Of a stretch of DNA of 47,485 nt, positions 18,162-28,300 are shown piece after piece. The stretch's first letter is position 1. Every line of letters starts with the position of its first letter. The notes under the pieces are model-generated. The model was not told the origin of the DNA, searched no databases, and saw only the letters and a list, made by a program, of their open reading frames with translations. The translations under genes and the position numbers were made by a program. Source of the DNA: CAVOJV01 sp963696325 (GTDB taxonomy: Bacteria > Pseudomonadota > Gammaproteobacteria > Competibacterales > Competibacteraceae); the NCBI GenBank assembly GCA_963696325.1, contig CAVOJV010000017.1:1-47485 (forward strand), written 5' to 3'.

Positions 18162-19632
18162 GTGAATGTTCCGGTAACTATCCTCACAGATAACAATATC
18201 TCTGCTGCGAAACGTAGCCTGAGCAAAAGGCTGCACCAGCTTTTTTCTTCAAAATGGCTATTGTCGAATCACGAATCATCAAGGCGTATCGTTCGTTTGG
18301 AAGAGCCAGTATCCGGCTGCACTCCGCTGCAATGGTTGCAATTGCAAAGCCATCCGGTAAAAGTTTACTGGTCCGATCGCAAGCACGATTTTGAATCCGC
18401 AGGTATTGGATTTTCCGATATAGTCAAAAGTGATGATGAAGAGCAGCATTACTTGAAACTACTAGGGATTAAACAAAATTTAGGTGACGTTTCAGGAAAA
18501 GCAAAATATTACGGGGGTATGCGGTTTAACTCAAAAGCCGAAATTGATGAACATTGGCTACCTTATGGATCGTGCCTTTTTATCCTTCCCCAATTCGAGC
18601 TTTATTCGGATGTCTCAGGGACTCATCTCGCCTGCAATATTATTATCGAGCCTGATCAACAACCTTTCGGCAAACTCCAATATATCTTGGAGTCCCTCGA
18701 CAAGATAAAAATAGATAAGGCAGCGACTACGAAGCCGGAAAGAATTTCGCAGTTCGGTCGCAGAGATACTCCGGAGAAAAAGTCAATGGTTTTGCATTAT
18801 CGATTCCGTACTGGATATCTTAAAATCTGGAAAAGCCGAGAAGATAGTCCTGGGACGTAGCACTCTGCTGTCATTCGATGTCGTGATAAAATCAGTTCAG
18901 CTTATGGAGAGATTAAAAAGAATTGAACCGATTGCCTATCATTTTTGCATTCAACCGGAGGAAGGCAATGCGTTTATTGGCGCTTCCCCAGAGCGTCTTT
19001 ATAAACGGTTTGGAAGCTTTATTCAAAGTGAAGCGGTAGCGGGAACCTGCCCGCGGGGTATGACGCTGGAAGACGATAGAAGACTGGGAGAAACTCTACT
19101 GCGATCCGAAAAAGATCATCGAGAACATATCTGCGTACGCAATAATTTATGGTTTCTATTGGAGCATTGTTGTCGCTCTCTTCAAATTCAAGATGTAAAA
19201 TTGCTAAAACAAGCCAAGGTGCAGCATTTGTACAGTTATGTTTATGGACAATTAGTTGACAGTATATCGGATATGGACCTGTTGAAATTGTTGCATCCGA
19301 CGCCGGCAGTAGGTGGATTGCCAAGAGATCGAGCCTTACAGGATATCGACAAATTGGAGCCTTTTGACCGTGGTTGGTATGCTGGGCCGGTGGGTTGGAT
19401 AGGTCATGATATGGCTGAGTTTGCTGTCGGCATACGCTCGGCACTGATAACTGGCAGTACTCTAAGACTGTTTGCGGGAGCCGGTGTAGTCGAAGGGTCT
19501 AAAGCCCCAGTTGGAATGGGACGAAATGGAGAGCAAGATCAGTGCTTTCATGAATGCATTAGGGAAAGATTAGTGCAGGATTTTAAGCCTATAAGCGGCG
19601 CGATTTTAATAACGTATGGAGCGTTCTCCTGA
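18162..19632 (+). pseudogene. menF: Isochorismate synthase MenF, frameshifted
   Basis: Chorismate-binding enzyme making isochorismate, first step of menaquinone synthesis. The two halves join into one protein of about 490 residues. The first half runs to RRDTPEKK. The second carries VLGRSTLL, FIGASPERL, the core EAVAGTCPRG, HPTPAVGGLPRDRAL and the C-terminal GAGVVEGSKAP. The shift is at the A5 run 18777-18781: removing one A restores EKSQWFCIIDSVLDILKSGKAEKIVLGR. A homopolymer indel suggests sequencing error. The initiator GTG at 18162 lies four bases after a perfect TATAAT (18153-18158) with no ribosome site, so either the message is leaderless or the true start differs. First gene of menFDC. 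Confidence 0.88.
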
Positions 19633-21352
19633 TCGAGGAACTGATAAGAAACGGAATTAATCACTTCTGTATATCGCCTGGCTCTCGTTCGACACCTCTG
19701 ACCGTGGCCGTGGCCCGCCATCCTCGGGCGAAAACGATTATCTGCCATGATGAACGCGGCGCCGCCTTCTATGCACTCGGTTATGCCCGTTCCGCCGGTA
19801 AATCCGCCGTATTGATATGCACATCAGGAACGGCTGCCGCTCATTATTATCCGGCGGTTATAGAGGCCTCGATTGATCGATTGCCGATGCTCATCTTATC
19901 GGCGGATCGACCGCCGGAGTTACAGCAAACGGGTGCCAATCAGACGATTCAACAGGGACGTCTGTTTGGTCCATACGCCAAATGGTATTTGGAGATTCCC
20001 TGTCGCAGATGCGGCCATCCCGGCGAACAATGCTGCTCACGACAATCGATCAGGCGGTGTATCAGGCTCATTCCTCCCCGCCGGGTCCAGTGCATCTGAA
20101 TGCGATGTTTCGAGAGCCCCTGGAGCCTTCTCCAGGTGATGTGCCAAGTTATTATTTAGAAGGTTTGTGGAAATGGACCGAGACAAAGGATTCTTTTACC
20201 AGCTATGGAGCATCCGTAAAATTACCCGACCCAGTGGCAATTGAAAAAGTGAAAGGAATGCTGCAATCGGCTGGCAATGGAATGGTTTCAGTAGGCCGCT
20301 TGAATACGGCTTCAGAGCGACAAGCAGTTATAACCTTACTGAGAATTCTTAATTGGCCGACGTTCGCTGATATTGCATCTGGCTTGCGCCTCGGCATTGA
20401 AGATATCCCAGTTGTTCATTACTTTGATCAATTGCTTCTGTCAAAGACTTTCCGTGACCAGTATCGTCCCGATACCATCCTGCATATTGGTGGCGAATTG
20501 ACCTCGAAGCGATTTTTGCAGTTTATAGAAGATACCAGACCTCAAAATCATTTGGTTATAAAAGATCATTCTTTTCGCCATGATCCTTTGCATAATATTT
20601 CTTATCGTCTGGATGTCGATATTGAACGCTGTTGTCTCGCATTAATTGAACATCTCGGTGGCCGTTTGCATTCGGAAGGGTTAAACAGCTTATTCTCGAT
20701 ATCAACCCTGGTTGATGAGGTTATTGCCGGTTCTATTGTTCCTGGTCGAGCGCTTAGTGAAATATCGGTAGCTCGCTTGGTTTCTGAGAATATACCAGCC
20801 AGTCATGGTCTTTGGCTGGCGAGCAGTATGCCTATTCGTGACATGGATATGTATGGAAGCGGCAAATCGCCCGCCGTACGGGTTGGCTGCAACCGCGGCG
20901 CCAGCGGTATCGACGGAACGATCGCTTCGGCGATGGGATTTGCAGAAGGGCTTGAAAGCTCGGTCACCCTAATTATCGGTGATCTGGCTTTCCTCCACGA
21001 CATAAATTCGCTCGCTTTATTAAAAAATAGTTGCACTCAATCGCTTATAATAATAATTATTAATAATAATGGTGGCGGTATATTTTCATTTTTGCCAGTA
21101 GCGGATATTAAGGATATTTTCGAGGAATATTTTGCGGCACCACACAATATTGATTTCGAGTTTGCGGCTAAGCTGTTCTCGATTACCCATTTTTGTCCTC
21201 GAACTAATGCTGAATTCGTCGAAATTTATCGTAACTCAGTTTCTGCTGCCCGGTCAGTTATTATTGAAGTGTCAACCGACCGGGCAGAAAACTATCAGCT
21301 TCACCAGACCCTGCAGAAGAGGATTATTGAACAGATAGAAAGTTATCTGTAG
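19610..21352 (+). pseudogene. menD: MenD (SEPHCHC synthase), frameshifted
   Basis: Thiamine-diphosphate enzyme joining isochorismate and 2-oxoglutarate, second step of menaquinone synthesis. The N-terminus reads VWSVLLIEELIRNGINHFCI then SPGSRSTPLTVAVARHP, and SADRPPELQQTGANQTIQQ follows. The frame shifts near 20000 (IP to VADAAIP) and again near 20030 (to LLTTIDQAVYQAHSSPPGP). From there it is intact to INNNGGGIFSFLPV, part of the ThDP-binding site, and the TAG at 21350-21352. No ATG, GTG or TTG in frame precedes the N-terminal homology back to a stop at about 19585, so the start is also damaged. The 5' end overlaps menF, suggesting tight coupling in the original operon. Confidence 0.88.
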
Positions 21353-21356
21353 AGCC

Positions 21357-22457
21357 ATGGCTATCGTTTCCTGCGAGGCTTTTCTTTTTGACTTGCCTCT
21401 CGCTGTTACCCTCAATCTTGGCAGACAAATGCTGAGATCCCGGCGTGGATTTATCATCCGCCTTGCCGATGAGTGGGATAATTTTGGTTATGGCGAGGTT
21501 GCACCCTTTCCAGGGATTCATACTGAGGATGTGGTTGCGGCGCTAAAACAATACAGGGATATAGTACCCACCTTGACTGAGTATGAATTTTCAAGTCAAT
21601 TGCGTGATCTCAATGGCGCTTTCGAAAGTTGGCTGGGGCAATATGGTTTATTTCCCTCTTTAAGGTATGGCGTTGAAATGGCCATGCTTAATTTGCTGGC
21701 TGCTAGGGAAGCCTGTTCGCTGGCCAGGCTTTTAAGTGCTGCCTACCCGCGATTTCTGCCGGTCAATGGATTGATAATTGATGGGTGGGCCACCGATAGC
21801 AAGGCTCAATTGCCAGCAATCTCTGCGGAGGGCTTAACGGCGGTAAAGCTAAAAGTGGGTCGACGCCCTCTACAGGATGATATCGATGCTGTCAGGAAGG
21901 CCCGCAGTATATTGGGCAACAACGTCAGCCTGCGCCTGGATTCCAACCGTTATTGGGACTTTGAAACCGCCGTAAAATTTGCTGAAGCGACGGTGGATTG
22001 CACTATTGAATATATTGAAGAACCGCTCGCCGATCCATCGCAGTTGCCCGATTTCCATGCGCTGACCAAGCTTCCCATCGGGCTCGATGAAAGTTTAAGT
22101 GGCCAGAATCCTCTGGTGATGGTTGTACCCAAGTGCGTGCAGGCATTGATTTTAAAACCGGCGGTGCTAGGCGGTCTGGAAAAAACGCGTGCATTCATCC
22201 AGCTTGCGGAGCGTCATAAAATCAAGGTGGTCATCAGCAGCGTATTTGAGTCTGGCGTTAGCTTGGCGGCGCTTGCCAATTGCGCCGCCGCATTAACCGG
22301 GGGGATGAATCCTGCCGGACTTGATACCTACCGCTGGTTGCTCGATGATTTGCCTGTGCAGCGTTTCAGCACGTCTGCTGCTCAGGTGGATGTCGATAGG
22401 GTGCATTTTCAAGCCCGGCAACTGCGTCCGGATCTTCTCAGAAAGGTGGATCGTTAA
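21357..22457 (+). CDS. menC: o-Succinylbenzoate synthase
   Basis: Enolase-superfamily dehydratase forming o-succinylbenzoate in the menaquinone pathway; 366 residues, intact. An N-terminal capping domain is followed by the barrel with the expected residues: Lys164 and Lys166 (VKLKVG), metal ligands Asp195 (RLDSN), Glu221 (IEEPLAD) and Asp244 (GLDES), and Lys267 (LILKPAV). The ATG lies four bases after the menD stop, completing menF-menD-menC. menB, menE, menH, menA and ubiE/menG are not in the window. Its TAA at 22455-22457 overlaps the stop of the convergent HiPIP gene in a shared GTTAAC. Confidence 0.94.
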   Translation: MAIVSCEAFLFDLPLAVTLNLGRQMLRSRRGFIIRLADEWDNFGYGEVAPFPGIHTEDVVAALKQYRDIVPTLTEYEFSSQLRDLNGAFESWLGQYGLFPSLRYGVEMAMLNLLAAREACSLARLLSAAYPRFLPVNGLIIDGWATDSKAQLPAISAEGLTAVKLKVGRRPLQDDIDAVRKARSILGNNVSLRLDSNRYWDFETAVKFAEATVDCTIEYIEEPLADPSQLPDFHALTKLPIGLDESLSGQNPLVMVVPKCVQALILKPAVLGGLEKTRAFIQLAERHKIKVVISSVFESGVSLAALANCAAALTGGMNPAGLDTYRWLLDDLPVQRFSTSAAQVDVDRVHFQARQLRPDLLRKVDR

Positions 22458-22813
22458 CCAGCTTTTTTCACCCAGGCGTTGCACCATCCATTGGCATTGA
22501 CTTGTTTCCCAGCGAAAATGCTGCAGGGTCCCCACTCTTGGCCAGCGGCGCCAGAGTAAAGTTGGCAGTTTTTACAGAATTCGGTTGCGCCATCGGGGCC
22601 AGCGCGCTTTGGGAATTTTTTCACGTCAGCCTTCGTGGCATCATGGACATAACCCAGGCTCTGCGCGGCCGGGTCACTCTCATCCAGTTTAGGTAAATCT
22701 TCAGCCCCGGCCGATCCCTGGAGCAGTAAATTGCCAAGCGGCGCAGCAGCTATGCTTAAGGCACCGATCTTGAGAAAACGCCGCCGGCTCTTGTCTGAAC
22801 ACTTCTTAGACAT
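22454..22813 (-). CDS. High-potential iron-sulfur protein (HiPIP)
   Basis: 119 residues. A twin-arginine signal (SRRRFLKIGALSIAAAPLG) sends the folded [4Fe-4S] protein to the periplasm. The mature part has the four HiPIP cysteines at 80, 83, 97 and 111 in the order C-x2-C-x13-C-x13-C (FCKNCQLY, WGPCSIFAG, NGWCNAWV). HiPIPs shuttle electrons from the cytochrome bc1 complex to reaction centres, oxidases or reductases in purple bacteria and other gammaproteobacteria. The start is at 22813 with an AGGAGT-type site (TTAGGAGTTAACG). It converges with menC, sharing stop bases. Confidence 0.95.
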   Translation of the reverse strand: MSKKCSDKSRRRFLKIGALSIAAAPLGNLLLQGSAGAEDLPKLDESDPAAQSLGYVHDATKADVKKFPKRAGPDGATEFCKNCQLYSGAAGQEWGPCSIFAGKQVNANGWCNAWVKKAG

Positions 22814-22958
22814 CGTTAACTCCTAATTATTTATCCGGTTTGGGGATTATGGTTAAGGGTTGACCCTGCGCCATCAAACGCACGGCCATGTCAATCGTAA
22901 CACGAAGCGCAAACGACTATGTGGTGGTATCGATGCGTGCAAATTTCCCTGAGTGCGC

Positions 22959-23336
22959 TCAGGGAACCGAGCAGGCGCCAGTTTGGCAGCGGCGAATAAA
23001 TCTCCAGCGAGCGAACCGGTTATAAAACTTGTCTAGGATAGTGAGCGCACCACGAATGCGCAACAGGCCGGCAAGCACATGATAATAAGGAAGTTCTGAC
23101 CAGATAGCGGCAAAAGCGTAGGCGCCAGTGAGGACCCGCCCGTCCCGGTAAAGAACATGCAGGCGTTCCATGGCTGTTTGAAACGGGATGCCGAATGCCG
23201 ACAATAGGGTCTGATCCTGGTTGATATCTATCCAGTCAATGTGGTTGGCTGTGTCGAGACGCCTATAATGGTTGACTTCACGGCTGCATAGTGGGCAACC
23301 ACCATCATAAAACATGATAGTTCTGGGAACGTCCAT
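22959..23336 (-). CDS. DCC-family thiol-disulfide oxidoreductase-like (DUF393)
   Basis: 125 residues. The diagnostic N-terminus is IMFYDGGCPLCSREV, with the CxxC at Cys14 and Cys17, a thioredoxin-like arrangement after which the DCC family is named. WIDINQ and the later segment LHVLYRDGRVLTGAYAFAAIW with LLRIRGALTILDKFYNRFARWR complete the family pattern. No signal peptide, so a cytoplasmic redox role is likely; the substrate is unknown. It is divergent from ubiG across a 227-base gap. Confidence 0.85.
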   Translation of the reverse strand: MDVPRTIMFYDGGCPLCSREVNHYRRLDTANHIDWIDINQDQTLLSAFGIPFQTAMERLHVLYRDGRVLTGAYAFAAIWSELPYYHVLAGLLRIRGALTILDKFYNRFARWRFIRRCQTGACSVP

Positions 23337-23563
23337 GGTTGGTCTCCTGATTGATATGTATCATATATGCATAACAAAGATCGAAAAAAAGGGAAATTAT
23401 CGAGCAAAATGTTAGACAAAAGATTACTATATGGTTCCGCGGTAGGGGTAAGTTTCGGTGCTACTCCGGCTCGCGCCGCTGGCGAAACCACAAAATCCGG
23501 TGATCTGCGGGGCGTAGCGACCAAAGCATCCCACCGTTTCTCCACATCAGGGAGATCAGGATT

Positions 23564-24322
23564 ATGACCGATGAGCTTAGCAAAGATCAGAAAAGTGTCG
23601 ACCCTGAGGAGGTGGCCCGCTATACGGCGCTGGCCAGCACCTGGTGGGATAAGACCGGCCCGTTTTGGCCCCTGCATCGCCTTAATGAGTTACGGGTGGG
23701 TTACCTCCGTGAAACGCTGTGCCGAGTCTTCCAGCGGAATATGCGTGAATCCCAACCCCTGACCGGGCTGGACATGCTGGATATCGGCTGTGGCGGTGGT
23801 ATTCTCAGCGAAGCGCTGGCTACCCTGGGGGCGACGGTGCATGGCATCGACGTGGTCGATCGAAATATCTCCATCGCCAGGCTACATGCCGAGCGTAGCG
23901 GCCTGGCTATTCGCTACGAGACCGTAACCGCAGAAGCCTTGGCCCGGCAGGGTGTGCATTACGATGCAGTGCTTAACATGGAGGTGGTGGAGCACGTGGC
24001 TGACCTGGAGGGCTTTGTCCATGCCTGCGGCCAACTGGTCAAGCCTGGCGGCCTGATGTTCATTGCCACTATCAACCGCACCCTGTTGTCGTGGCTGACC
24101 GCTATCGTTGGGGCGGAGTACGTGTTGTGCTGGCTGCCCCGTGGCACTCATCGCTGGCGCCGGTTTCCCAGCCCAAGGGAACTTGCAGAACTGCTGGCCA
24201 GAGATGGTCTGCGTATCATCGCCCGGACCGGTGTCCGGGTGAATCCCTTCAACCGCCGGATGTTTTTGACGGGTTACCTGGGCGTGAACTATATGTTGGT
24301 GGCGGAAAAGACGAAGTCGTGA
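23564..24322 (+). CDS. ubiG: Ubiquinone biosynthesis O-methyltransferase
   Basis: 252 residues, the two O-methylations of ubiquinone synthesis using S-adenosylmethionine. N-terminal VARYTALASTWWDKTGPFWPLHRLN is the UbiG signature. Motif I LDIGCGGGILSEALA binds SAM, followed by VVEHVADLEGFV, KPGGLMFIATINRT and a C-terminal membrane-associating loop with LPRGTHRWRRF. GGGAGAT precedes the ATG. Together with menFDC this indicates that the organism makes both quinone classes. The next gene starts 42 bases later on the same strand. Confidence 0.93.
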   Translation: MTDELSKDQKSVDPEEVARYTALASTWWDKTGPFWPLHRLNELRVGYLRETLCRVFQRNMRESQPLTGLDMLDIGCGGGILSEALATLGATVHGIDVVDRNISIARLHAERSGLAIRYETVTAEALARQGVHYDAVLNMEVVEHVADLEGFVHACGQLVKPGGLMFIATINRTLLSWLTAIVGAEYVLCWLPRGTHRWRRFPSPRELAELLARDGLRIIARTGVRVNPFNRRMFLTGYLGVNYMLVAEKTKS

Positions 24323-24364
24323 CCTTTATACGCACCGCATTCGCAAATCTCAGAAGGGGGCGCC

Positions 24365-25288
24365 ATGAAAGTAGCAATCATTGGGGGTACCGGTTTTGTC
24401 GGTAGCTATCTGCTGGATGAATTGCTCCAGCAAGGGCACCAGCCGGTTTTGCTCGTGCGTCCGGGCAGTGAGTCGAAGGTAGTCCAGCGGGAACGGTGTG
24501 CCCTCGTGCCGGGCGACGTCAAGGACCGGCCGTCCATTCGTGCAACCTTGGCTGGATGTGATGCGGCGATTTACTGCATCGGTATTCTCCGCGAACTTAA
24601 AAGCGAGGGAATCACTTTTGAGGAACTTCAGTTTCAGGCCGCCGTGCGGACGATGAAGGTGGCGATTGAAGCGGGTATCAGACGGTTTCTATTGATGAGC
24701 GCCAATGGCGTCAAGGCCGAGGGTACCGTCTACCAGAACACCAAGTATCGCGCGGAACAGTACCTCAAAAAAACCGAGTTGGATTGGACCATCTTCCGAC
24801 CATCGGTCATATTTGGCGATCCCAGAGGCAAGATGGAGTTCTGTACGCAGCTTTATGAACAGATGATCAAGCCGCCGATCCCGGCGCCACTTTTTTATGA
24901 CGGGTTGTTTCCCAGCAACGCGGGTTCCTTTGAATTGGCACCCGTTCATGTCAGGGATGTGGCGACCGTCTTCGTTAAGTCATTAACGCTGCCCGCGGCG
25001 GTACGGCAAACTTATGGCCTCTGTGGTCCCGACTCGTTTGAATGGAAAGCCATCATCAAGACGCTGGCTAAAGCCACTGGCAAATCCAAACTGATGCTGC
25101 CTACACCGGTGCTCGCAGTTAAATTAATGGCAGCCGCGTTGGACAGGTTTGCTTTTTTCCCCATCTCCCGAGATCAAATAACCATGCTCATGGAGGGTAA
25201 TACCTGCGATTCAACAGCCGTCTTTGCCCTTTTTGGGGTGACTCCCATCCATTTCAATGAGACTGCGCTGGTTTATCTCAATTCATAA
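24365..25288 (+). CDS. NDUFA9-like NAD(P)-binding SDR protein
   Basis: 307 residues of the atypical SDR type related to the complex I subunit NDUFA9 and to ubiquinone-pathway helpers. The Rossmann loop is VAIIGGTGFVGSYLLDELL, NAD(P)-binding type. The catalytic tyrosine/lysine pair is replaced by YQNTKYRAEQYL, preserving Y-x3-K. ELDWTIFRPSVIFGDP and LAPVHVRDVA are typical of the family. AAGGGGGCGCC lies before the ATG. Location after ubiG supports a link with quinone synthesis or respiratory complex assembly, which is inference. Confidence 0.82.
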   Translation: MKVAIIGGTGFVGSYLLDELLQQGHQPVLLVRPGSESKVVQRERCALVPGDVKDRPSIRATLAGCDAAIYCIGILRELKSEGITFEELQFQAAVRTMKVAIEAGIRRFLLMSANGVKAEGTVYQNTKYRAEQYLKKTELDWTIFRPSVIFGDPRGKMEFCTQLYEQMIKPPIPAPLFYDGLFPSNAGSFELAPVHVRDVATVFVKSLTLPAAVRQTYGLCGPDSFEWKAIIKTLAKATGKSKLMLPTPVLAVKLMAAALDRFAFFPISRDQITMLMEGNTCDSTAVFALFGVTPIHFNETALVYLNS

Positions 25289-25305
25289 TGGCCAGTACGG
25301 TCAAG

Positions 25306-28300
25306 TTATTCATCCATCACAATCTCCCGAGACAGCACATAATCCAACCACAGGGAACTCAAGCGATCGGCTAGCCGGTTCTGATTCTGGCGTGCCGCTA
25401 GATTGTCCAGGTCGATCCAGGTCAACGGCTGATCCTGGCCAGCGCAGGAAAATACCGCACGGGTACGCTGGCCAGTTTCTGGGTCTACCTGCCACTGCAG
25501 GCACTGGGCGCACACGCCCTTTAGCATGCACTGCATGGGGCTGCCTACCGTGCCGGTAGCCTGCGCATCGGGCCGGAAGTAGTTCTTCAGAACGCCATTC
25601 GCCAGGGCTGTCTGAAAAGCCTTCAACAGACCGGTGGAGCCCATTACCATGATGCGGTCTATCTCCTTCAGGGATATGGGCTCGGGACCGCCGGTCTGTA
25701 TCTCGCTCTGCCCATAGCGCCTTACCAGATCCACGATATCGGTCGCCACCACGCTCACGTCCTGAGCTCGGCGCGCCGGAATCCTTGGCTCTGCCGCTGT
25801 GCACCAGACGATTTGGTCGGCACCAACCTCCAGTTCATCCTGGTGATCCACCTCGTCGGCCTTGCCAAAGGCGGCGATGTAGAGGACCCGATTGCCCGCT
25901 TCCTGCAGCGCATGGCCGATGTCCAGCATGACCGCCGCGCCCCAGCGTCCGGCGACCACCATGACCGTCTTGTGGTCGGGAATGTCGACAGGAGCTCCTG
26001 TGGGCCCCATCAACACCAGAGGATCACCGGGCTTGAGCCGACTCACCAGCCGCGGCCCTGTTCCCCATTGCAGGACCAGCAGTCGGATCATGTCGTCCTT
26101 TACCCCGGTGCCGCTGACGGTGAGCAGGGGGATCTGCAGGCGAGTACCCTCTACCAGTGGGCTGGTGGATTCAAAGGTCTGCAATCGGTAAAACTGGCCG
26201 GGCCGGAAATTGCGGGCCGCCATGGGCGCGCGCACCCAGATCTCCACCATAGTCGGGTTATCCCGACGTACTTTTGCCACCCGCGGAGTGAGCAGTTCGG
26301 TCATGCGCTCTTTAAATTCGGCATAGGAAGTTTCAGCGGCGGGCGGGCGATGCGCCAGAGCGGCCATGATCAGCGGGTAGCTGCGCTTGCTGGAGGCCAT
26401 GGCTTTGACCACGCTGCCGTGAAACACAGGATTGGTGTCACCGATAAAGGTGACCGAATGGCCCTGGTGATGATAGGACGTAAAAGGACCGAATTCCGGT
26501 ATCTTGCAATGTTGCGCCACCTGTACCGGCTGCATGCCGTCCGGGTGCTCGACATGGGGAAGAAAATGATCGCCCTCCAGTTTGAAGCTGCCGGGATACT
26601 CTTGCTCATAGAGGGTATTGGGCTGTGCGCCTGCCGCCACGAAGACGGAACGAGCCGGCAGGGTCAGTTCCTCACCGGTGGCCAGCCAGCGACCCTGCAC
26701 GCATTTCATGCGCCGGCAAATCAGAACCTGGACATGGCCATAACGGTCCAGCTCAACCCGCAACGGGTCGACGCCCTCGGCGTAGTACAGGCCCTCTTCC
26801 ATGGCCTTGATGATTTCCTCGTGGTTGCGGGTATACGCGGGAGAGGCGTTCATGCCCTTACGGTAGGCCAGTGTCACCCCCCCCCAGGATCTAAGGAGGG
26901 CGATGAAACTTGGTGCTTCCGCAGCCATCGCCGCCCGTTCCCGCTCAGCGCGCACGGCGCGGCCATGCTCTAGAAGTTCCGCCAACGTTTCCAGATCCTC
27001 CTCGTTCAGGCCGGCGCGAATTCCATCCTCGCCCTGTGTCTCCGCCAGTTTTTCATAGCGGGTAACGACTTTTTCCACCTGCTTGATGTAATAGGCCTGT
27101 ACCTCGTTGGCGGTGTCGATGGCGGTCAGACCGCCACCGATCACCACCGCTGGCAGCCGTACTTGCAGGTTTGCCAGACTGGTTTCCTTGCCAGCGCCGG
27201 TGAGCTGCAGCGCCATCAAGAAATCGTTGGCCTGACGCATGCCGCGGGCCAAGCTGTTGCCCATGGGGATGACCCGCGGAAAGCCGGTGCCGGTGGCGAT
27301 GCAGACGTGCTCGAAGCCAAGTTCCCAGGCATCCTCCAGAGTCAGAGTACCGCCCAGGCGCACGCCGCCAAACACCTGGAAGTGGGGACGCCGGGCCAGG
27401 CTCAGATAGATGAGCTTGAGGAAATTTTTGTCCCAGCGCACCGTGATGCCGTATTCGGCAACCCCTCCGAAACCCATAAGAATGCGCTGGTCCAGGGGTT
27501 CCACCAGATCCGCCCAGCGACGCACCGGCTGTTCCAGGATTGCGCGGGGCAGCGGCTCGATCTTCAGGCCGTCGATGCCGACCACCGCGCAGCCCTCCAG
27601 CGTCAGATGGTGAGCCATGGTAAAACCCGCCGGACCCATCCCCGCCACCAATACCTGGCGGCCGTTGTAGGGTTTGGGGAGGTACTGAGCCTGGCGCAGA
27701 GGGTTCCAGCGGGTCAACAAATCATAGATTTCCACGCCCCAGGGCAGTTCCAGCACATCAGTCAGCACTCGGGTCTCGATCTGGGGGATATTGACGGGGT
27801 CCTGTTTTTGGTAAATACAGCTTTTCATGCAATCGTTGCAAATGCGATGCCCCGTCGCCGGCATCATGGGATTGTCCACCATGGCCATGGCCAGGGCGGC
27901 GATGGTGCGGCCGTCCTTTTTCAGGACATGCATTTCGGAAATCCTTTCCTCCAGCGGGCAGCCGGTCAAGGTCACGCCCAAAGGGTCCATCTTCAACCCC
28001 AGTTCCGGTTTGCCTTTCTTCTCGGGGAACCCCTTGGCGCAAAAATCGCCGTCGTGAATGTGGCAATAGATACAGTAATCGACTTCACCCCGCACAGCGC
28101 GGGCGGACATGCGCTGATCGGTCAGGCCAAAACCGTCGCGTTCCCGGAACTTAAATGGCTCCGCCTGGAGGCGTTCCAACCGGTCGGTGTCCACCTGAGT
28201 CAAAGGCACCAAACGGGCATGGTCAACCTTTGCGGGGAGCTTGAAGCTGGTCCAGCCACGTACCGTTTGCCGTCCCAGCGGATCGCTCAGGGCCAGCACG

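Noticed and set aside
21040..21075. AT-rich near-palindrome in menD
   Set aside because: It encodes the conserved Ile/Asn-rich strand before NNGGGIFS of the ThDP site, so protein constraint explains it.
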